NCBI GenBank assembly: GCA_030019445.1
Contig: JASEEU010000002.1
Coordinates: forward strand, 62,995 to 126,994
Source: Anaerosomatales bacterium
GTDB taxonomy: Bacteria; Actinomycetota; Coriobacteriia; Anaerosomatales; Anaerosomataceae
Length of the DNA: 64,000 nt
Reading direction: 5' to 3'
A model generated the notes under the pieces. The model made no database searches, was not told the origin of the DNA, and saw only the letters and a program-made list of their open reading frames with translations. Positions 23,203-30,827 of this stretch are shown in pieces (positions within the stretch are counted from its first letter, which is position 1; each line of letters begins with the position of its first letter). The translations under genes were made by a program, and so were the position numbers.

Positions 23203-24695
23203 ACCTCGTAGCCCACCTTCCCGTGATCGTGATCATGATGCCGCTCATCGGCGCGAGCATCGCCTTCGTGGCCGGCCCCCGTCGCGCGCCGCTCGTGACG
23301 GTCGCCACCGCGGTGCTCACGATCGCGCCGGTCGCCTGGCTCGGCGCGCGGGTGTTGGCCGAGGGTCCGACACGCTACGAGATCGGCGGGTGGGGCGGGC
23401 CGCTCGGCATCGTGCTCGTGGCCGACGGCCTCTCGGCGGCCTTCCTCGGACTTGTCGCGATCGTCGGTCTTGGCGTCACGCTCTATGCGACCGGCTACTA
23501 CCGGGTGGCGACCGGGTCTCGGCCGGGACCCGGGCACGGGCTGTACTGGACGCTCTGGCTCTTCATGTGGTCCTCGCTCAACGCGCTGCTTCTCACCGGC
23601 GACGTCTTCAACGTGTACGTCTGCCTCGAGCTCGTGGGCCTCTCGGCTGTCGCGCTCGTCACGCTTGCCGAGGGCGCCGAACCGCTGCGCGCCGCGATGC
23701 GGTACCTCTTCGCGAGCATCCTCGGCGCGATGACGTACCTGCTGGGCGTTGCGCTCCTCTACGCGGCCACCGGCGTGCTCGACATGCGGATGCTCGCCGA
23801 CTCGCTCGGGCCATCGGTGGCCGCCGAGACGGGCCTCGCGCTCATGGTGGCGGCGCTGCTGCTCAAGACCGCGCTCGTCCCGATGCACTTCTGGCTGCCG
23901 ACGGCGCACGCCGCTGCCCCCTCGCCGGTGAGCGCCGCGCTCTCCGCGCTCGTGGTGAAGGGCTCGTTCTTCGTGACGCTGCGCCTGTTCCTCGATGTCA
24001 TGCCGGCGGGCTATCTCGGCGGCGCGGACGTGCTGATCGGCGTGCTCGGTGCCGTGGCCATCGTCTGGGGCTCCATCCAGGCGCTGCTGCAGGAGCGGAT
24101 CAAGCTGCTCGTGGCGTACTCCACGGTCGCGCAGGTAGGCTACCTCTTCCTCCTTTTCCCGCTGGCCCGCCACGGCGGTGAGGTGCTCTCGGCGGCGCTT
24201 CTCGGCGTCCTCGTGCACGCGCTTGCTCACGCGTTCGCGAAGTCGTCGATGTTCCTCGCGGCGGGCGTGACGCTCAAGCGCTTCGGGCACGACCGCATCG
24301 CCGACCTCCCGGGCACGGCACGCCGCGCGCCGGTCATCGCCGCCACGTTCGCGCTCGCCGGCGTCACGATGATGGGTCTGCCGCCCAGCGGCGGGTTCGG
24401 CGCCAAGTGGCTCATCGCGAGCGCAGCGCTCGCGTCGGGCGAGTGGTGGTGGGCCGCGGTCGTCCTCGTGGGCGGCCTGCTCGCCTCGGCATACATGTTC
24501 CGGCTCCTCGCGGTCTTCATGGCTGCTCCCGGCGGGCGACCGCTGCCGGTGGGCGGCGTGCGGACGCTTCGTACCGAGTGGGTACCGCTCGCGCTGGCGG
24601 CCGCCTCGTTCCTGCTCGTTCTGGCGGTCCCGCTCGTGACGCGCCTGGCCGAGGCGAGCGCGGTCGTGGCGCAGGCGGGGGGTGTCGTGCCGTGA
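23199..24695 (+). CDS. MnhD/MbhH-type antiporter subunit (NuoN/L-like), first of three
   Basis: The 498-residue protein with about 14 membrane helices is an ion-translocating antiporter-like subunit. The family landmarks are ELVGLSAVALVTLA (helix 5 region with its acidic residue), KTALVPMHFWLPTAHAAAPSPVSAALSALVVKGSFF (the lysine of helix 7 and the HAxAPSPVSALLS loop), and YSTVAQVGYLFL. The start is GTG 23199, four bases inside the C-subunit gene. Confidence 0.9.
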   Translation: MNLVAHLPVIVIMMPLIGASIAFVAGPRRAPLVTVATAVLTIAPVAWLGARVLAEGPTRYEIGGWGGPLGIVLVADGLSAAFLGLVAIVGLGVTLYATGYYRVATGSRPGPGHGLYWTLWLFMWSSLNALLLTGDVFNVYVCLELVGLSAVALVTLAEGAEPLRAAMRYLFASILGAMTYLLGVALLYAATGVLDMRMLADSLGPSVAAETGLALMVAALLLKTALVPMHFWLPTAHAAAPSPVSAALSALVVKGSFFVTLRLFLDVMPAGYLGGADVLIGVLGAVAIVWGSIQALLQERIKLLVAYSTVAQVGYLFLLFPLARHGGEVLSAALLGVLVHALAHAFAKSSMFLAAGVTLKRFGHDRIADLPGTARRAPVIAATFALAGVTMMGLPPSGGFGAKWLIASAALASGEWWWAAVVLVGGLLASAYMFRLLAVFMAAPGGRPLPVGGVRTLRTEWVPLALAAASFLLVLAVPLVTRLAEASAVVAQAGGVVP

Positions 24696-26164
24696 CGGTG
24701 TGGCTGCCCGTGCTTCTGCCCGTGCTCGTGGGCGTGACGACCTTCCTGCTCGGCGAGACGCGCGAGCGGCTCCGCGTGCTCGTCAACCTCGCCGGGGCCG
24801 TTCTGTCCTCGGGCGTCGTGATCGCGCTCGTCGTGCGAGCGTACGACGGGGCGGTGGCCGGAAGCTCGGTGGAGATGCTGCCGGGGCTCGCGCTCTCGCT
24901 CGAGGCTGACCTGCTCGGGCTGCTCTTCTCGGCGGTCGCGACCGTGCTCTGGGCGGTGACGCTCGTCTACGCGTTCGGCTACATGGCGCATGCCGAGAAC
25001 CGCGCGCGTTTCTTCGGCTTCTTCGCGCTGTGCATCGCTTCGGCCAACGGTGTGGCGCTCTCGGCGGATCTGCTCGGCCTGTTCGTCTTCTACGAGCTGC
25101 TGACGTTGGCGACGTACCCGCTCGTCGTGCACTCCGGCACCGACGAGGCGCTGGTCGCCGGGCGACGCTACCTCTACTACGCGCTCAGCGGCGGTGCCGC
25201 GCTGCTGCTGGGCGTGGTGTGGCTCTACGCGATCGCGGGAACGGTGCCGTTCACGCCCGGCGGCGCGCTCGGGGCGGTGGCCGGCCGAACCGGCGAGCTG
25301 CGTGCGATCTTTGCGCTGCTCGCAGGGGGATTCGGCGTGAAGGCCGCGCTGGTGGGTCTGCACCGCTGGCTGCCGGGGGCGATGGTGGCGCCCGCGCCGG
25401 TGAGCGCGCTGCTGCATGCGGTGGCCGTGGTCAAGGCGGGCGCGTTCGGCATGGTGCGCCTCGTGAACGAGGTCTACGGCCCCGAGCTCGCGACCTCGCT
25501 CGGGGTGGCGCAGCCGCTCGCCGCGATCGCGGCGATCACCATCCTCTTCGGCTCGATCGTGGCGCTGCGCCAGGACGACATCAAGCGGCGACTGGCGTAC
25601 TCGACCATCGCGCAGCTCTCCTACATCACGCTCGGCGTGGCGCTCTGCTCTCCGCTCGCCGCCGTCGGCGCGGTCGCGCATCTCGCTCACCACGCCGTCA
25701 TGAAGATCACGATGTTCTTCTCGGCGGGCAGTCTTGCCGAGACGCACCACATCAAGCGGCTGAGCGCTCTGGATGGCGTCGGCCACCTGATGCCGGCGAC
25801 GATGGCCTCGTTCGCGGCGGCTTCCTTCGGCCTTGCGGGTATCCCGCCGTTCGCGGGCTTCTTCAGCAAGTGGCCGCTCGGCGCGGGCGCCGCCGAGTCG
25901 GGCCAGGTGTGGGCGACGCTGCTGTTCGTGACGAGCGGGGCGCTCGCGGTCGGGTACCTCGCGCCGTTCCTGGTGCGCGCCGTTCGGCCCGCCGCCGCAG
26001 CGCGTGAGCCGGGCGCCGAGAGCGATCCGCGCATGCTGTGGCCCATCGTGATCGTCGGCGCGCTGTCGCTCGTCCTCGGCCTGCTCGCCGGCGTTCCCGG
26101 CAGCCCGCTCGACTGGGCCGCGCGCGCCGTCGCGCCCTCGTATGCGGGGTGGTCGCCGTGGTAG
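24692..26164 (+). CDS. Antiporter-like subunit (NuoL/N family), second of three
   Basis: This 490-residue polytopic protein has the proton/cation-translocating core: FYELLTLATYPLVVHSG, VKAALVGLHRWLPGAMVAPAPVSALLHAVAVVKAGAF and YSTIAQLSYITLG, then LAHHAVMKITMFFSAGS with the helix 12 lysine. It lacks the long MrpA C-terminus, whose parts are encoded separately upstream. The start is GTG 24692, overlapping the previous stop by four bases. It is more MnhD-like than MnhA-like. Confidence 0.87.
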   Translation: MTVWLPVLLPVLVGVTTFLLGETRERLRVLVNLAGAVLSSGVVIALVVRAYDGAVAGSSVEMLPGLALSLEADLLGLLFSAVATVLWAVTLVYAFGYMAHAENRARFFGFFALCIASANGVALSADLLGLFVFYELLTLATYPLVVHSGTDEALVAGRRYLYYALSGGAALLLGVVWLYAIAGTVPFTPGGALGAVAGRTGELRAIFALLAGGFGVKAALVGLHRWLPGAMVAPAPVSALLHAVAVVKAGAFGMVRLVNEVYGPELATSLGVAQPLAAIAAITILFGSIVALRQDDIKRRLAYSTIAQLSYITLGVALCSPLAAVGAVAHLAHHAVMKITMFFSAGSLAETHHIKRLSALDGVGHLMPATMASFAAASFGLAGIPPFAGFFSKWPLGAGAAESGQVWATLLFVTSGALAVGYLAPFLVRAVRPAAAAREPGAESDPRMLWPIVIVGALSLVLGLLAGVPGSPLDWAARAVAPSYAGWSPW

Positions 26165-27726
26165 ACGGGCTCGTGCGCGCCATCGGCTCGGGGGCGTTTC
26201 TCGCCGACGACCTCGCGGTGACCTTCGGTGTGCTCTTCTCGGCCATCTGGGGTATCTCCGCGCTCTACGCCCTGGTCACGGTGCCCAGCGACGAGCGGGG
26301 GCGGCTGTTCGCGTACTTCGTGCCGGCCGCTGTGGGGGGCATCGGCGTGGCGTTCGCCGCCGACGCGGTCTCGTTCTACCTCTGCTTCGCGCTCATGGCG
26401 CTGCCGTCGTGGGGGCTTGTCACGCACCCGCGTACGGCCGAGGCGCATCGGGCGGGGACGGCGTACCTGGGCGTCACGGTCCTCGGCGAGGCGCTGCTGC
26501 TGGCGGCGCTCATGCTGCTGGCTGCCGAGGCGAAGAGCATCCACCTCGCCGAGCTGCGTGGCGCGCTCGCCGCTGCCGAGCATGCCGGTGTCGCGTTCGC
26601 GCTCGTCGTTGCGGCGTTCGGGCTCAAGCTGGGCGCGATCGGCGCGAGCGGCGCCCTCCCGCTGACGTACGGGACCGCGCCCGCCGGGGCTGCGTCCGCG
26701 CTCGCGGGCGCGACGGTGAAGGTGGGCGTGCTCGGCCTGTTGCGCCTGCTGCCCCTCGGCGAGGTCGTGCCCGATGGCTGGGGAGCGGCGGTCATCGTGC
26801 TCGGCCTGCTGACGGCGTTCGGGGCGGCGGCCCTCGGCGTGCTCACCACGACTCCGAAGGCGGTGCTCGGCTACTCGAGCGCGAGCCAGATGGGGCTCGT
26901 GCTGATCGGCATCGGGGCGGGGCTCGCCGACCCTGCGGCGGGGTCGTGGGCGATCGCCGCGGCCGTCGCGTACTCCGTGCACCACGGGCTCGCGAAGGCG
27001 ACGCTCTTCCTCGGCGAGGATGTCGTACGGCATGCCACCGGCCACTTCCGGCGACTCGCCCTCGCGGCACTCGTGCTGCCGGCGCTGGCGCTCGTGGGCG
27101 CTCCGCTCACGAGCGGTTTCGTCGCCAAGTACGCGCTCAAGCACGCCGTGCACGATGCCGCCGGTGCGCTGCCGCACCTCGCCGGGACGCTGCTGTCGTG
27201 GGCGGCGGTGGGCACCGCGCTGCTGATGCTTCGCTTCTTCGTGCTGCTGATGCAGGAGCCGGTCGATCAGGGGGCGGGCACCGTGGGAGGAGCGGCCGCG
27301 CCGCGGCGTGCTGCCGCGGTGCTCTGGGCGTCCATGCTCGCGCTCGTCGCCGGCGCGGCGTGGCTCTGGCCGGCCGGGTGGGCGGCTGACGCGGCGCACT
27401 CCGCGTTCGATCCGACCTCGCTGTTCGCGGCCACCTGGCCGGGGCTCGTGGCGCTGGCTGCGGCGCTGCTCGCGCGGCGGCTCGCCCGCGGCGCTGTACG
27501 TCTGCGAGAGGGCATCGTGCCGCCGGGAGACCTCGTTGCGGGTGCGACCCGGGTCGTCTCGGCATGGCTCGCGCCGGTACCGGCGCCGGTGATCGCCGGC
27601 GGTCGTACGCGGGCCACCGGGCTGCCTCGCATGCTGCTCGAAGCAGAGGGCTTCTGGACGGTCTGGGCGGTCGCGGCTGGCGTCTTCGTGGTCGTGGCGG
27701 TCGTGCTCGTGCTCGTCGCGGCGTAG
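26158..27726 (+). CDS. Antiporter-like subunit (NuoL/N family), third and divergent
   Basis: The 522-residue membrane protein keeps the overall NuoL/N plan but is the most diverged of the three. The helix 7 region reads FGLKLGAIGASGALPLTYGTAPAGAASALAGATVKVG, in place of a charged lysine-proline-HAxAPSPVS loop, and SYSSASQMGLVLIGIG is followed by YSVHHGLAKATLFLGEDV. Loss of canonical loop residues suggests a structural or altered translocating role. GTG 26158 is chosen (26149 is an in-frame alternative) and overlaps the previous gene by seven bases. It ends the operon; zwf-gnd starts 78 bases on. Confidence 0.75.
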   Translation: MVDGLVRAIGSGAFLADDLAVTFGVLFSAIWGISALYALVTVPSDERGRLFAYFVPAAVGGIGVAFAADAVSFYLCFALMALPSWGLVTHPRTAEAHRAGTAYLGVTVLGEALLLAALMLLAAEAKSIHLAELRGALAAAEHAGVAFALVVAAFGLKLGAIGASGALPLTYGTAPAGAASALAGATVKVGVLGLLRLLPLGEVVPDGWGAAVIVLGLLTAFGAAALGVLTTTPKAVLGYSSASQMGLVLIGIGAGLADPAAGSWAIAAAVAYSVHHGLAKATLFLGEDVVRHATGHFRRLALAALVLPALALVGAPLTSGFVAKYALKHAVHDAAGALPHLAGTLLSWAAVGTALLMLRFFVLLMQEPVDQGAGTVGGAAAPRRAAAVLWASMLALVAGAAWLWPAGWAADAAHSAFDPTSLFAATWPGLVALAAALLARRLARGAVRLREGIVPPGDLVAGATRVVSAWLAPVPAPVIAGGRTRATGLPRMLLEAEGFWTVWAVAAGVFVVVAVVLVLVAA

Positions 27727-27804
27727 CGTATGCGGCGTACGCTCTGACACGCCCGCGGCGTTCGGGAACACACTCCGTGTGACGCTCGCGCTGAAAGGAC
27801 CGAG

Positions 27805-30159
27805 ATGATCCCGACCACGCCCACCACGCTCGTCGTGTTCGGCACCACCGGCGACCTCATGGCACGCAAGATCGTGCCGTCGCTCGCGTACCTCTACGTC
27901 AACGAGCGCCTGCCCGACCGCCTTCGCGTCGTGGGATGGGGCCGCCGCGGCTGGGACGACGCGCAGCTCCGCGACCACGTGCGGGGGATCCTCGAGCCCT
28001 ACGACGGCGTCAAGCCGGAGGGGGAGGAGCTCGAGCGCTTCCTGGACCTGTTCACGTACCATGACGGCACGTTCACCGACGACGGCGCGTACGTCGCGCT
28101 GCGCGAGCGGATCCGCGGCTTCGCGGACGAGTGGGGACAGTGCGCGAACACGCTGTTCTACCTGGCGGTGCCGCCCGAGAACTACCGGGCGATCTTCGAG
28201 CGGCTCGCCGACTCGGGGCTGACCACGCCCTGCAGCGAGAGCGAGGGCTACACGCGCGTGCTCGTGGAGAAGCCCTTCGGCAGCGACCTTGAGAGCGCGC
28301 GGGAGCTCGACGATCTTCTCGGCAGCCTGTTCGCCGAGGAGCAGGTGTACCGCATCGACCACTACCTCGCCAAGGAGATGCTGCAGCAGGTCCTCGCATT
28401 CCGCTTCGTCAACCAGCTCTTCGAGCCGTCGTGGGACGCGCGACAGGTCGAGCGGATCGACATCTCGCTGCTGGAGACCATCGGCGTGGAGAAGCGCGGG
28501 GCGTTCTACGACGGCGTGGGCGCGCTGCGCGACGTGGGTCAGAACCACCTCCTGCAGATGCTCGCCCTCGTCGCCATGGACCGCCCTGCCGAGATGACCG
28601 CCGACGCGATCAGGGCCGAGCGTGCGCGGTTTCTCGGCACGCTCGTGCCGCCGTCGCCGGACGACATCGCGGCGGGCAGCTTCCGTGCGCAGTACGAGGG
28701 CTATCGCGACATCCGCGGCGTCGCGCCGGACTCCGGGACCGAGACGTACTTCCGCCTGCGGTTCACGCTAGCCGGAGGCCGGTGGGCGGGCGTCCCGGTC
28801 ACCATGGAGTCGGGCAAGCGGTTCGCCGAGCCGCGCAAGGAGATCGCGGTCACGTTCCGCCACCCGGACCCGTGTCTGTGCGACGGAGCCGGACCGGGGC
28901 GCTACGAGAACGTGGTCACCTTCAGGATGGAGCCCGAGGAGTCGATCCGGCTGCAGTTCTGGGCGAAGAAGCCCGGCTTCGACGACGTCTTGGAGCCGCG
29001 CGAGTTCACGTTCTTCCTGTACGAGACCGACGAGAAGGTCCAGTACGTCGAGGAGTACGCGACGCTCCTGCTCGATGCCATCGAGGGGGACCAGACGCTG
29101 TTCGTCAGCACCGACGAGGTGCAGGCGATGTGGGCGTTCATCGACCCGTTCCTCGAAGTGTGGGACGCCGGCGCCGTCCCGCTCGACACGTATGCGCCGG
29201 ACACCGCCGACGTGCTCGACCGGGCACGGGACCGCGTCGACCTCGGCATGCGGATGCCTCCGGAGATCGGCGTCGCCGGTCTTGGCAAGATGGGCGCCGC
29301 GCTCGCGCGCAACCTGCTCGAGCACGGCTGGCGCGTGGTCGGCTACAACCGCACGCATTCAGTCGCTGAGGGGATGGCGTCCGAGGGCCTGGAGCCGACC
29401 GCGAGCCTTGCGGAGCTGGCCGAGAAGCTCGCGCCGCCCCGCTGCGTCTGGGTGATGGTGCCCGCCGGCGCCGCCACCGAGGCCATGCTCTTCGGCGAGG
29501 GCGGCCTGGCCGAGGTGCTGGAGCCCGGGGACATCGTGATCGACGGCGGGAACTCCTTCTACGAGGACTCGCGGGAGCGTGCGACACGTCTGGCCGAGCG
29601 GGGCATCCGCTTCATGGACGCGGGCACGTCCGGCGGTCCGGGCGGCGCCCGCCACGGCGCCTGCCTGATGGTGGGCGGCCGTCGCGAGGACTTCGACGCC
29701 CTCGGCAGGCTGTGGAGCGACATCAGTGTGCGCGACGGCTTCCGGTTCTTCGAGGGCCACGGTGCGGGCCACTTCGTGAAGATGGTGCACAACGGCATCG
29801 AGTACGGCATGATGCAGGCGCTCGCCGAGGGCTTCTCGGTCATGAAGGCGTCCGACTACGAGCTCGATCTCACGGCAGCCGCGGAGGTCTACAACCGGGG
29901 GAGCGTGATCGAATCGCGCCTCGTCGGCTGGCTGGCCGAGGCGTTCGAGGTCTTTGGCGAGGACCTCGAGCCGGTATCGCCGACCGTGGCGCACACGGGC
30001 GAGGGCGAGTGGACCGTTCAGACCGCCGAGAAGCTCGGCGTCTCCGCGAGGATCATCGAGGGCGCGCTGCGGTTCCGAACAGAGTCCGAGCGCGATCCCA
30101 GCTACGCGGGACGGGTCCTCTCGGCGCTGCGCAACCGTTTCGGCGGCCACGCCGTCTAG
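27805..30159 (+). CDS. Fused glucose-6-phosphate dehydrogenase/6-phosphogluconate dehydrogenase
   Basis: One 784-residue frame joins two oxidative pentose phosphate enzymes. Residues 1-475 are G6PDH: coenzyme loop FGTTGDL (12-18), EKPFGSDL near 155, active-site RIDHYLAKE (183-191, with Ala where Gly is usual) and the C-terminal EWGQ/FVSTDEV region. Residues 486-784 are a short-class 6PGDH: GLGKMG (492-497), GYNRTHS suggesting NADP, DGGNSFYEDS, the substrate motif TSGGPGGARHG, and catalytic Lys659/Asn663 in HFVKMVHNG. The roughly ten-residue linker contains Met482 and Met484 but no ribosome-binding site lies before them, so a single polypeptide is expected. No 6-phosphogluconolactonase domain or gene is present here. 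AAAGGA precedes the ATG. Confidence 0.93.
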   Translation: MIPTTPTTLVVFGTTGDLMARKIVPSLAYLYVNERLPDRLRVVGWGRRGWDDAQLRDHVRGILEPYDGVKPEGEELERFLDLFTYHDGTFTDDGAYVALRERIRGFADEWGQCANTLFYLAVPPENYRAIFERLADSGLTTPCSESEGYTRVLVEKPFGSDLESARELDDLLGSLFAEEQVYRIDHYLAKEMLQQVLAFRFVNQLFEPSWDARQVERIDISLLETIGVEKRGAFYDGVGALRDVGQNHLLQMLALVAMDRPAEMTADAIRAERARFLGTLVPPSPDDIAAGSFRAQYEGYRDIRGVAPDSGTETYFRLRFTLAGGRWAGVPVTMESGKRFAEPRKEIAVTFRHPDPCLCDGAGPGRYENVVTFRMEPEESIRLQFWAKKPGFDDVLEPREFTFFLYETDEKVQYVEEYATLLLDAIEGDQTLFVSTDEVQAMWAFIDPFLEVWDAGAVPLDTYAPDTADVLDRARDRVDLGMRMPPEIGVAGLGKMGAALARNLLEHGWRVVGYNRTHSVAEGMASEGLEPTASLAELAEKLAPPRCVWVMVPAGAATEAMLFGEGGLAEVLEPGDIVIDGGNSFYEDSRERATRLAERGIRFMDAGTSGGPGGARHGACLMVGGRREDFDALGRLWSDISVRDGFRFFEGHGAGHFVKMVHNGIEYGMMQALAEGFSVMKASDYELDLTAAAEVYNRGSVIESRLVGWLAEAFEVFGEDLEPVSPTVAHTGEGEWTVQTAEKLGVSARIIEGALRFRTESERDPSYAGRVLSALRNRFGGHAV

Positions 30160-30395
30160 CGCAGGAACGTGGCCGTCCCCGTGCGCGCCGCGAGCGCATG
30201 GTACGCGTCAGCATCGAACGGGAGCAGGTGGCGCGGAACGCGGTCGGGGCCGATGAGCCGCGCCGCGCGCAGTCGCGCGCATGCTGCCGCGTCCGCCCAG
30301 CAGAAACGCGCCTTGGCGAGCGTCACGAGCTCGGGCGAGTAGCTGACCTCGTGGTTGAAGAACGGGCACACGGGCGAGATGCTGCACTCGGCCAT
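30156..30395 (-). CDS. Four-cysteine miniprotein A
   Basis: The 79-residue protein has cysteines at 4, 10, 32 and 39, giving C-x5-C-x21-C-x6-C, with conserved YSPEL, CARLRAARL and LLPFD segments. The spacing is identical to that of the neighbouring miniprotein B, with which it shares clear similarity. Zinc or an Fe-S cluster is the likely ligand. ATG at 30395 is preferred over the GTG at 30440: GGGGGA lies four bases upstream and the N-terminus then matches miniprotein B. Its end overlaps the end of zwf-gnd by four bases. Function is unknown. Confidence 0.65.
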   Translation of the reverse strand: MAECSISPVCPFFNHEVSYSPELVTLAKARFCWADAAACARLRAARLIGPDRVPRHLLPFDADAYHALAARTGTATFLR

Positions 30396-30499
30396 CAGTT
30401 CCCCCAGCGTGATCCGACGGTCTTGGACGTGCCTGAACACGACCCCTCGTACGGGGAGAAGAACGTCGGGAGCGCGCGAGAGGATACGGGTGGGTCGAG

Positions 30500-30517
30500 G
30501 ATCGCCCGGAGGCGATC
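30500..30517 (-). terminator. Hairpin at the end of miniprotein B
   Basis: GATCGCC (30500-30506) pairs with GGCGATC (30511-30517); on the minus strand the loop is TCCG closed by C-G, a stable UNCG tetraloop. It overlaps the stop codon of miniprotein B. There is no T-run, so it may be an mRNA-stabilising end or an attenuator between the two paralogues. Confidence 0.4.
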
Positions 30518-30737
30518 AGTTCGCGAGAAGCCGAGAGACGCGCTCGCGGTCGACGGGGAAGAGGTCGATCGGCACGTTCTCGCTGCCCAGCAGGCGGGCG
30601 GCGTGGTAGCGCGCGCACGCCGTGAACTCGCCGCGGCACCACACGGTGCGCAGGTTGCGGGCGAACTCCGGCGAGTAGCCGGTGGCGTCCGCGGTGAGCG
30701 GACAGTACCCGATATGGTCGCAGGCGTGGACGGCCAT
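30516..30737 (-). CDS. Four-cysteine miniprotein B
   Basis: This 73-residue protein has cysteines at 6, 12, 34 and 41 (C-x5-C-x21-C-x6-C), exactly as in miniprotein A 120 bases downstream. Matching blocks are GYSPEFARNL, CARYHAARLLG and DLFPVDRERV. It is tandemly duplicated with A, transcribed in the same direction and separated from it by a hairpin. No known family is recognised; a small metal or redox protein is the best guess. The ATG is at 30737. Confidence 0.65.
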   Translation of the reverse strand: MAVHACDHIGYCPLTADATGYSPEFARNLRTVWCRGEFTACARYHAARLLGSENVPIDLFPVDRERVSRLLAN

Positions 30738-30791
30738 CAGAGTTCTCCACAGAGTCCGTGAACACGTTAACGAATCATAGTATGCGCGCGG

Positions 30792-30823
30792 ACGGGCAGT
30801 TGATGCAACCTATCAACGCCCGT
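30792..30823 (-). terminator. Terminator-like hairpin after the PEGA protein gene
   Basis: ACGGGC (30792-30797) and GTTGAT (30799-30804) pair with ATCAAC (30812-30817) and GCCCGT (30818-30823), giving 12 base pairs with one bulged base and a 7-base loop. It starts four bases after the stop codon of the gene at 30828. The T-run is absent. Confidence 0.55.
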
Positions 30824-30827
30824 GAAG

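Noticed and set aside
25687-28548. A very long open minus-strand frame (over 900 codons)
   Set aside because: It is antisense to the antiporter operon and the dehydrogenase fusion, has Arg/Glu/His/Gly-dominated composition typical of antisense reading of GC-rich genes, and shows no domain.
29248-29256. Separate start for a 6-phosphogluconate dehydrogenase gene inside the fusion
   Set aside because: Met482 and Met484 have no ribosome-binding site before them and the frame continues without a stop, so one protein is more likely.
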